Below, piece after piece: positions 17,032 to 23,797 of a DNA stretch of 26,088 nucleotides. The notes beneath the pieces are model-generated. The model did not search any database, was not told the DNA's origin, and was given only the letters and a program-made list of their open reading frames with translations. Source of the DNA: Candidatus Binatia bacterium. Lineage in GTDB: Bacteria > Desulfobacterota_B > Binatia > UBA9968 > JAJDTQ01. The stretch is taken from assembly GCA_022827045.1 (NCBI GenBank), contig JAJDTQ010000224.1, positions 1 to 26,088 of the forward strand, written 5' to 3'. The first letter of the stretch is position 1, and the number at the start of each line of letters is the position of its first letter. The translations under genes were made by a program, and so were the position numbers.

Positions 17032-19176
17032 ATGCAATCGGGAACTGATCGGCGGGAGCAAGTCCTTGCGGTCTTGCATGAAGCCAGGTCCGAGGGACGG
17101 ACCACGTTGTCGCCGTTGGAGTGCAGCGCCTTGTTGCGGGCCTACGGGATTCCGCTGCCGCGGGAAGGCGTTGCCCAGTCGGCTGCCGAGGCCGCGGATC
17201 TGGCCGAGGACATCGGCTTTCCGGTGGTGATGAAGATCGTCTCCGAGGACATCCTGCACAAGACCGAGGCCGGTGGCGTGCTGGTGGGTGTGGCGGACCG
17301 GGAGCAGGCGGAGCGTGCCTACCGGACCCTGTTGAGCAGCGCCCGTAGCTACAAGGCCGACGCCGTGCTGGCCGGAGTCCAGGTGCAGGAGCAGGTCTCC
17401 CGCAAGGGCGTGGAGGTCATCGTGGGTGCGGTCACCGATCCGAGCTTCGGCAAGGTGGTGGCCTTCGGGCTCGGCGGCGTTCTGGTGGAGGTGCTGCGCG
17501 ACGTGACCTTCCGGCTGGCCCCCGCCACACGCGACGACGCCCTCTCCATGCTGGACGGCGTGGCCGCGGCGGAAGTCCTCAAGGGTGTCCGGGGCGGACC
17601 GCCGGTGCATCGGGAGGCCCTGGCGGACATCATCGTCGGCGTCTCGGAGCTGGTGGGCGATTTCCCGGAGATCAGCGAGGTGGATCTTAACCCGGTGCTG
17701 GCGGACGCCGGCGGCGCCACCGCGGTGGACAGCGTGATGACCGTGGATTTCACGGCGCAGCCCCAACCCTACCGGCCGTCTCGCGACGAGATCGTCTCGG
17801 CCATGCAGCGCATCATGAACCCCAGGGCCGTGGCGGTCATCGGCGCCTCGGACGGGGAAGGGAAGATCGGCAACTCGGTGATGAAGAACATCATCAACGG
17901 CGGCTACGCCGGCGAGCTCTACCCTATCAATCCCAGGGCCGACGAGATCCTCGGGAAGAAGTGCTACCAGAGCGTCAAGGACATCCCCGGCGAGGTGGAC
18001 GTGGCCATCTTCGCGGTGCCCGCCAAGTTCTGCGCCGCCGCCATGACCGAGGTGGGGGAGAAGGGCATTCCGGGCGCGGTGATGATCCCGTCGGGCTTCG
18101 CCGAGGTGGGCGAGAAGGAGATGCAGGCGGAGCTTCTGGCGGAGGCGCGCAAGTACAACGTGCGCGTCATGGGACCCAACATCTACGGCTTCTACTACAC
18201 GCCCGCCAACCTGTGCGCGACGTTCTGCACCCCCTACGACGTCAAGGGACCGGTGGCGTTGTCGTCCCAGAGCGGCGGCGTGGGCATGTCCATCATCGGC
18301 TTCAGCCGTTCCACCCGGCTGGGGGTCTCCGCCATCGTCGGCCTGGGCAACAAGTCCGACCTGGACGAGGACGACCTGCTCACCTATTTCGAGCAGGACG
18401 ACAACACCCAGGTGGTGGCCATGCACGCCGAGGACCTCAAGGACGGCCGCAGCTTCTACGAGGTGGCCAGCCGGGTGTCGAAGAAGAAGCCCGTGGTCAT
18501 GCTCAAGGCCGGCCGGACGCAGCTCGGCGCCCGGGCCGCGGCGTCCCACACGGGCGCTCTGGCCGGCGATGACAAGGTCTACGATGATCTGCTGAAGGCA
18601 TGCGGCGTGGTGCGCGCCTACTCGCTCAACGACATGCTCCAATTCGCCCGGGGCCTGTCGGTGCTGCCCACGCCCAAGGGCGAGGAGATCGTCATCATCA
18701 CCGGCGCCGGCGGCTCCGGGGTGCTGCTGTCGGACGCGGTGGTGGCCAACGGGCTCTCGCTCATGAAGTTCCCCCAGGACCTGGACGAGGGCTTCAAGCA
18801 GTTCATCCCGCCCTTCGGCGCCTCGGGCAATCCCGTGGACATCACCGGCGGCGAGCCTCCCACCACCTACGAGCGCACCATACGGTTCGGCCTCGAGGAC
18901 GACCGCATCCACGCCCTGATCCTGGGCTACTGGCACACCATCATCACGCCGCCCATGGTGTTCGCCGAGCTGTGCGCCCGGGTCGTGCAGGAAGGCCGCG
19001 ACAAGGGCATCGAGAAGCCGGTGGTAGTGTCTCTGGTGGGCGACGTGCAGGTGGAGGAGGCCTCGGAGTACCTCTATGAAAGGGGCATCGTCGGATGTCC
19101 CTACACCACCGAGCTGCCGGTGGCGATCCTGGGCGCCAAGTACCGCTGGGCCAGGGGCGCGGGGCTGCTGGGTTAG
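17032..19176 (+). CDS. Acetate--CoA ligase (ADP-forming) family acyl-CoA synthetase, fused beta-alpha
   Basis: This 714-residue protein combines both halves of an NDP-forming acyl-CoA synthetase, which couples acyl-CoA formation or breakdown to ATP through a phosphohistidine. The ATP-grasp (beta) half comes first, about 1-240, with ILHKTEAGGVLVGV (74-87) and EVDLNPV (216-222). The CoA-binding domain starts near 263 (NPRAVAVIGAS), then the ligase domains with SQSGGVG and the phosphohistidine candidate His506 in ASHTGALAG. The frame is open back into the previous gene, but ATG 17032 with GGAGG at 17018-17022 fits the domain start. An 80-base spacer separates it from the CoA-transferase gene. 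It could activate the pathway acid or recover energy from the acyl-CoA product; the substrate cannot be told from sequence. Confidence 0.9.
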   Translation: MQSGTDRREQVLAVLHEARSEGRTTLSPLECSALLRAYGIPLPREGVAQSAAEAADLAEDIGFPVVMKIVSEDILHKTEAGGVLVGVADREQAERAYRTLLSSARSYKADAVLAGVQVQEQVSRKGVEVIVGAVTDPSFGKVVAFGLGGVLVEVLRDVTFRLAPATRDDALSMLDGVAAAEVLKGVRGGPPVHREALADIIVGVSELVGDFPEISEVDLNPVLADAGGATAVDSVMTVDFTAQPQPYRPSRDEIVSAMQRIMNPRAVAVIGASDGEGKIGNSVMKNIINGGYAGELYPINPRADEILGKKCYQSVKDIPGEVDVAIFAVPAKFCAAAMTEVGEKGIPGAVMIPSGFAEVGEKEMQAELLAEARKYNVRVMGPNIYGFYYTPANLCATFCTPYDVKGPVALSSQSGGVGMSIIGFSRSTRLGVSAIVGLGNKSDLDEDDLLTYFEQDDNTQVVAMHAEDLKDGRSFYEVASRVSKKKPVVMLKAGRTQLGARAAASHTGALAGDDKVYDDLLKACGVVRAYSLNDMLQFARGLSVLPTPKGEEIVIITGAGGSGVLLSDAVVANGLSLMKFPQDLDEGFKQFIPPFGASGNPVDITGGEPPTTYERTIRFGLEDDRIHALILGYWHTIITPPMVFAELCARVVQEGRDKGIEKPVVVSLVGDVQVEEASEYLYERGIVGCPYTTELPVAILGAKYRWARGAGLLG

Positions 19177-19210
19177 CGGCAACAACGGATATTCGCATCG
19201 GAGGACAACC

Positions 19211-20167
19211 ATGGAACGACTTCCGCGTGGAGCGAACTTTCAGCGCAGCCTGATGCTGTGGCAGATCGGGTTGCACGTCGCCGGCGACCAGGACGAGCCG
19301 TACTACGGCAACCGGGACATGTGCATATCGGTGGGGAGCGGGTCGGCGGAGAACTTCCGTCCCTGGCTGCGCATGTCCACGGGCTCGCCCATCATCGCTC
19401 ACGCGGTGGCCAAGGGAGACCTGGAGATGTCCATGGTGAACCCGTCGGCCTTCCTGACCCAGGCGTACCGGGGCACCGGGCTCTTCAAGGAGCCGCTGCC
19501 GCTCCGGGTGGTGGCCTGTTACCCGTCCTGGGACCGCTTCGTGTTCATGATCCACCCGCGCACCGGGTTGACCTCGCTTTCGCAGATCAAGGAGCGGCAA
19601 TATCCGTTGCGGCTTTCCATCCGCGAGGACGCCACCCACTCCACCCGCGTGCTGCTGGACCAGGCCCTTGAGATCTACGGGTTCACGCTGGCGGACCTCG
19701 AGTCCTGGGGCGGCAGCCTGCAGCTCAACGGCGGCCCCGGTGACGAACGGCGCATGGCGGCGCTCAGGGACGAGACCATCGACGCGGTGTTCGACGAAGG
19801 CTTGGTGCTGTGGTTCGACGACGCGTTGTCGCGCGGCATGGAGCCCGTCACCCCGGACGATCTCGCCATGGAGCAACTCAATGCCCTGGGTTGGCGTACG
19901 GTGACCATGCCCGCGGGATGCTACCCCCATCTCAAGGCCGATCACACCTGCATCGACTACGGCGGCTGGCCCCTCTACACACGGGCCTCCCTGCCGGACG
20001 AGGACGTCTACAAGGTGTGCGCGGCGCTGAAGGAGCGCCAGAACGAGATCTACTGGGAGACGCTGACCGGCATCGACCAGTTGTGGAAGGACACCGACGC
20101 CACGCCCCTGGACGTGCCGCTCCACCCCGGCGCGGAGCAGTTCTGCAGGGACCAGGGCTACCTGTGA
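19211..20167 (+). CDS. TAXI/NMT1-like solute-binding protein without visible signal peptide
   Basis: TAXI proteins are periplasmic substrate receptors of TRAP transporters. The 318-residue product has the family pattern: a GSGSAENFRPW segment (51-61), the ligand-loop-like LEMSMVNPSAFLTQAYRG (71-88), VVACYPSWDRFVFMIHPRTG (104-123), and SIREDATHSTRVLLDQALEIYG (split over 137-158). The N-terminus MERLPRGANFQRSLMLWQIG has no clear signal peptide, and no TRAP permease gene lies nearby. ATG 19211 is clear, with GGAGG at 19200-19204; the open frame upstream offers no better leader. It overlaps the amidase gene by one base, so the two are translationally coupled. It may be a cytoplasmic binding protein or sensor; this is inference. 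Confidence 0.75.
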   Translation: MERLPRGANFQRSLMLWQIGLHVAGDQDEPYYGNRDMCISVGSGSAENFRPWLRMSTGSPIIAHAVAKGDLEMSMVNPSAFLTQAYRGTGLFKEPLPLRVVACYPSWDRFVFMIHPRTGLTSLSQIKERQYPLRLSIREDATHSTRVLLDQALEIYGFTLADLESWGGSLQLNGGPGDERRMAALRDETIDAVFDEGLVLWFDDALSRGMEPVTPDDLAMEQLNALGWRTVTMPAGCYPHLKADHTCIDYGGWPLYTRASLPDEDVYKVCAALKERQNEIYWETLTGIDQLWKDTDATPLDVPLHPGAEQFCRDQGYL

Positions 20168-21600
20168 TGATCGTGGAAGATCTCACCATCGCCGAGGCCG
20201 CGCGCCGCATCCAGGCGCGTGAGGTCTCGCCGGTGGAGCTGACCCGCGCGTGCCTGGACCGCATCAACCGCCTGGACCCCGACCTCAACACCTTCGTCAC
20301 CGTGATCCGTGAACAGGCCCTGGCGGAGGCCGGCCAAGCCGAGGCCGACATTGCCGCCGGCCGCTATCGCGGCGCGCTGCACGGCATCCCCGTCTCTATC
20401 AAGGACAGCCTCGCCACCGCGGGCGTCCGCACCACCGCAGGCGCCAAGCACCTGTCCGACTGGGTCCCGGACGAGGACGCCACCGTGGTGGCACGGCTCA
20501 GGCAGGCAGGGGCGGTGATCCTCGGCAAGACCAACATGCACGAGTGGGCCGCCGGCTGCACCACCATCAACCCCTACTACGGAACTACCCGCAACCCGTG
20601 GGACCGGAACCGCGTCTCGGGAGGCTCCAGCGGCGGATCGGCCGCGTCCGTGGCCGCGGCGCTGGCGCTGGGGTCCATCGGCACGGACAACGCGGGCTCG
20701 GTGCGCAACCCTGCGTCCCTGTGCGGCGTGGTGGGACTCAAGGCCACCTACGGCCGGGTGAGCCGCGTCGGCGGCGTGGCCGGCACCGGCGGCTATTCCA
20801 CGGACCATTTCGGCCCCCTCACCCGCACGGTGCGGGACAGCGCGCTCATGCTCCAGGCCATCGCCGGCCCCGACCCGAAGGATCCGTTGTCGAGCGACGC
20901 ACCGGTGCCGGACTTCAGCTCTTTCCTGGGCGAGGGCGTGGCGGGCCTCAAGGTCGGCATCATCCGCGACTACTTCGACGATTTGGCGGCGGATGAGGTC
21001 AAGGGAGCGGTGGCCGATGCGGTGGAGTTGCTGGAGTCCCTGGGTATGTCCGTGCAGGAGTTGTCGGTTCCGTACATGGAGCACGTCCCCATGGTGCAGC
21101 TCGTGACCGCGCGCGCCGAGAATCTGTCCCCGGCGGAGCCGTTCCTGCGCACCCGGCCGCGGGACTACAGCCCGGGGTTGATGAACCGGCAGATTCTCGC
21201 GCTGACGCTTCCCGCCCATGCATACGTCACCGCGCAACGGGTCCGCCGCCTCATCTGCGAAGCCTTCGACCGGGCCTTCGAGCAGGTGGACGTGATCGTG
21301 AGCCCGGCGGTGAGCATGCCGGCGGAGACCATCGAGGAGTGCGAGCAAGGGTACGTGGAAACGGCCGGAGGACGGATCCCGTTGTCGGACGGCCGCGGAA
21401 CCCGCGGAACCCTGTGCACGATCCCATTCAACGTCACCGGCGCGCCCGCGGTGAGCGTGCCCTGCGGCTTTTCCTCCCAGGGCCTCCCCATCGGGCTGCA
21501 GATAGCGGCACCCCATTTCCAGGAACCGACGCTGTTGAAGGTGGCCCACGCCTACGAGCAGGCGGCCGGATGGCACGCCCGGAAGCCACCGGTAGGGTAG
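20167..21600 (+). CDS. Amidase signature family amidohydrolase
   Basis: Amidase-signature enzymes hydrolyse amide bonds with a Ser-cisSer-Lys triad. In this 477-residue protein the triad is Lys79 (GIPVSIKDSLATAGV), cis-Ser154 in GGSSGGSAAS and nucleophile Ser178 in GTDNAGSVRNPAS. The oxyanion-hole segment reads N-A-G-S, not the commoner T-G-G-S, a variation known in some amidases. It could be mistaken for GatA, but no gatB or gatC is present, and its place in a CoA-thioester cassette argues for a catabolic role. The ATG shares one base with the stop of the binding-protein gene (TGATG). The substrate is unknown; a small amide feeding the upstream enzymes is plausible. Confidence 0.92.
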   Translation: MIVEDLTIAEAARRIQAREVSPVELTRACLDRINRLDPDLNTFVTVIREQALAEAGQAEADIAAGRYRGALHGIPVSIKDSLATAGVRTTAGAKHLSDWVPDEDATVVARLRQAGAVILGKTNMHEWAAGCTTINPYYGTTRNPWDRNRVSGGSSGGSAASVAAALALGSIGTDNAGSVRNPASLCGVVGLKATYGRVSRVGGVAGTGGYSTDHFGPLTRTVRDSALMLQAIAGPDPKDPLSSDAPVPDFSSFLGEGVAGLKVGIIRDYFDDLAADEVKGAVADAVELLESLGMSVQELSVPYMEHVPMVQLVTARAENLSPAEPFLRTRPRDYSPGLMNRQILALTLPAHAYVTAQRVRRLICEAFDRAFEQVDVIVSPAVSMPAETIEECEQGYVETAGGRIPLSDGRGTRGTLCTIPFNVTGAPAVSVPCGFSSQGLPIGLQIAAPHFQEPTLLKVAHAYEQAAGWHARKPPVG

Positions 21601-21640
21601 GAACCGCCGTAGAACCTTGCTGGAACCCGTCATTGTCCTG

Positions 21641-21780
21641 CACCCTCTCCCTCTGGGAGAGGGTTGGGGTGAGGGTGCCCGGCTTGAGCAGCCTGCGCTC
21701 AAGGGCAGGGAACGGGAGGGGCAGGGATTGGTGGGGCGCCCTCACCCGGCCTTCGGTCACCTTCTCTCAGAGGGAGAGGG
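21641..21780. repeat. Complex inverted-repeat element (MITE/REP-pair-like)
   Basis: The non-coding stretch holds two outer arms, 21641-21678 and 21735-21780, that are imperfect reverse complements (GGTGAGGG against CCCTCACC, and CCCTCTCC against GGAGAGGG). The left arm contains a 9-bp hairpin, CCCTCTCCC (21643-21651) with GGGAGAGGG (21655-21663) and a TCT loop. A central hairpin is formed by CTTGAGC (21683-21689) and GCTCAAG (21697-21703). Similar CCCTCTCCC-rich elements are widely dispersed in bacterial genomes. No ORF of note lies inside. It separates the amidase cassette from the next gene and could act as a transcript-end structure, though no T-run follows. Confidence 0.75.
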
Positions 21781-21822
21781 GTTGACGGATACTGGGCCTG
21801 GAGACGGTCGTTAGGAGGCGCC

Positions 21823-22896
21823 ATGAGACACCGAGACATAGGCGTGCTGGTTTACGACAGGGCCAAGGCGACGCCGGGCTACACGCTGATCGTGCCGCAG
21901 TCGTCACGCAAGGCATACCTCGTCGGGATGCGTGGCGAGGTGCTCCACGAGTGGTCGTTCCCGCTGTGTCCGGGAAACTACGCCTATCTCCTGCCCAGCG
22001 GCAACCTGCTATGGGCCGGCCGGGTGGAAGACGCGGGGCCGCCGCTTTGGCGCGGCAAGGGCGGCCTTCTGCGGGAATACACCTGGGAGGGGGAAGTGGT
22101 CTGGGAGTACTCCGACCCGGCACAGCACCACGACTTCCGCAGACGTCCCGACGGCAACACCATCTACATCGGTTGGGAACCGGTGCCGGCGGATGTCCAG
22201 CCGCGCATCAAGGGCGGCTACCCCGGCAGCGAGCACGAAGGTGTCACCTACGGCGATTACGTGAGGGAGGTCTCTCCTGCGGGCGACACCGTCTGGGAAT
22301 GGCACGCGTGGCGCGACCTGGACCTGGACCGGTGGGAGCTCTGCCACTCCTGCGGCCGGGACGAGTTCGCCCACGCCAACGCCTGTTTTCCCCTTGACGA
22401 CGGCGGCGTGATGCTGAGCTTCCGGCGCCTGAACGCCATCATGATGATCGACCGCGAGACCTGCAAGGTGAAGTGGTCGCATCAGGACGCCACCTGGGGG
22501 CATCAGCACGACTGCACGGTGCTGCCCAACGGCAACATCCTGCTGTTCGCCAACGGCATTCACGGCCTGGACAACCCGTTCTCGCGGGTCATCGAGCTTG
22601 ACCCCAGGTCGGGAGAAACCGTCTGGCACTACCGGGGCTCGCCCATCTGGACGTTCTTCAGCCCCAACATCAGCGGTGCCCAGCGTTTCGACAACGGCAA
22701 CACGCTCATCTGCGAAGGGCAGATGGGACGGGCCTTCGAAGTCACCCAGGCGGGCGAGATCGTCTGGGAGTACGTCTGCCCGTTCTTTGCCGACTACCAG
22801 GGCCGCGGTCCGGCCAACAGCATGTTCCGTGTCTACCGCTACGCCGCCGACTCGCCGGAGATCGGCGGGCGGCTTGCGAGCCCGGTGGGGTGGTAG
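21823..22896 (+). CDS. Arylsulfotransferase (ASST)-like beta-propeller protein
   Basis: The 357-residue product is built of repeated blades of the form (L/P)-x-G-N-x-(L/I), seen as LPSGNLLWAG (57-66), RPDGNTIYIG (108-117), LDDGGVMLSF (191-200), LPNGNILLFANG (234-245) and FDNGNTLICEG (289-299), with linking strands such as GEVVWEY and GETVWHY. Histidines near blade starts, H102/H103 (QHHDF), H184 (FAHANA) and H227/H229 (GHQHD), resemble the catalytic or structural histidines of arylsulfotransferases (Arylsulfotran_2 type). Aryl-sulfate sulfotransferase is therefore the best name, but activity is not proven. Unlike the periplasmic E. coli enzyme, it shows no signal peptide. AGGAGG at 21813-21818 supports ATG 21823. 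It is convergent with the methyltransferase operon, 31 bases apart. Confidence 0.75.
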   Translation: MRHRDIGVLVYDRAKATPGYTLIVPQSSRKAYLVGMRGEVLHEWSFPLCPGNYAYLLPSGNLLWAGRVEDAGPPLWRGKGGLLREYTWEGEVVWEYSDPAQHHDFRRRPDGNTIYIGWEPVPADVQPRIKGGYPGSEHEGVTYGDYVREVSPAGDTVWEWHAWRDLDLDRWELCHSCGRDEFAHANACFPLDDGGVMLSFRRLNAIMMIDRETCKVKWSHQDATWGHQHDCTVLPNGNILLFANGIHGLDNPFSRVIELDPRSGETVWHYRGSPIWTFFSPNISGAQRFDNGNTLICEGQMGRAFEVTQAGEIVWEYVCPFFADYQGRGPANSMFRVYRYAADSPEIGGRLASPVGW

Positions 22897-22927
22897 GGAA
22901 ACATCAGGAGAACGACCTCGAAACGTG

Positions 22928-23794
22928 TCAGCCCTTCTTGAAGTGCAGGATCCCCCACTGCAGGTAGCCCCGTTTCCCTCCGTCCACCCAGTGCCGCAGG
23001 CCGGTCTTGACGCGTTCGACATGCTCGGCGCCGCAGTGCTTCGTCAGGCCCTCCTCGTCGGCGAGCAGTCCCTCGAGGATCCGTCCGTAGTGGGTGGCAA
23101 GGTGCGGCGTGAGGTCGACGAATTCCAGCTCCTCGAAACCCAGCTCTGACAGCGCGGCCCGGTACTCCCCAAGGGATCCCAGGGAGTCGAGGTGGACGCG
23201 GTCGAGGATGGGCTGCAGGGCGTCGGGAGGGCAGAACTCGCCCTGCATGGGGTCGGTGAAGATGAACTGTCCGCCCTTGCGCAGCACCCGGCCGACTTCG
23301 GCGAATACCTGCCGCCGCCGGGTGCTGTGCAGGATGGCGTCCTGAGACCACACCACGTCGAAGCCCCCGTCCGTGACGGGGATGTCTTCGAAGCTCCCGT
23401 CCACCACGTTGATGGCCAGGGAGCACCGGTCTCTGGCATTGAGGTCCCGGTTCCGGGCGTTCTGCACCTCGCTCAGGTTGAGGCATGCCACGTGGCATCC
23501 ATAATCGCGAAACAGGTAACGGGCCGACCCGCCATTGCCCGCGCCGATGTCCAGCACGCGCGTGCTCGGGCCCAGCTCATGGATCATGGAGGCGATTCTC
23601 TCCACGGTCCGCTGGCCGGCTTCGTCAACCGTATCCTCGTCGTTTTCGTAGATGCCGAGATGAAGGTGTTCGTCGCCGTACGACGCATTGTAGATGCGCC
23701 GCACGGCATCGCTGTTGTAGTAGCTCCTGACCGCCTCCACGGCCTCGGAATACGGGACCTCCCCGGGCCGCTCCGACTCGCTGGCCCGACTCAT
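22928..23794 (-). CDS. Sarcosine/dimethylglycine N-methyltransferase-like protein (stand-alone paralogue)
   Basis: This 288-residue class I SAM methyltransferase is a close relative of the C-terminal half of the gene just upstream. From the SAM motif VLDIGAGNGGSARYL onward, 50 of 60 aligned residues are the same by my count (to GSFEDIP). VVWSQDAILHS, FTDPMQ and the end HWVDGGKRGYLQWGILHFKK are shared too. The segment before the SAM site differs: YGDEHLHLGIY here against WGGEDIHVGLY in the fused protein, which is the form usual in sarcosine/dimethylglycine methyltransferases. The substrate may therefore have shifted. Only three bases separate it from the stop of the fused gene, so both are one operon. 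The most likely role is in glycine-betaine synthesis for osmoprotection. Confidence 0.85.
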   Translation of the reverse strand: MSRASESERPGEVPYSEAVEAVRSYYNSDAVRRIYNASYGDEHLHLGIYENDEDTVDEAGQRTVERIASMIHELGPSTRVLDIGAGNGGSARYLFRDYGCHVACLNLSEVQNARNRDLNARDRCSLAINVVDGSFEDIPVTDGGFDVVWSQDAILHSTRRRQVFAEVGRVLRKGGQFIFTDPMQGEFCPPDALQPILDRVHLDSLGSLGEYRAALSELGFEELEFVDLTPHLATHYGRILEGLLADEEGLTKHCGAEHVERVKTGLRHWVDGGKRGYLQWGILHFKKG

Positions 23795-23797
23795 CTT

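Noticed and set aside
16771..19212. Minus-strand open frame of 813 codons over the acyl-CoA synthetase
   Set aside because: It is a shadow of a well-supported gene, rich in His/Asp/Val repeats, without ribosome site or family match.
20167..21600. GatA subunit of the tRNA amidotransferase
   Set aside because: The amidase signature is present, but no gatB or gatC neighbours exist and the gene is coupled to a binding-protein gene in a catabolic cassette.
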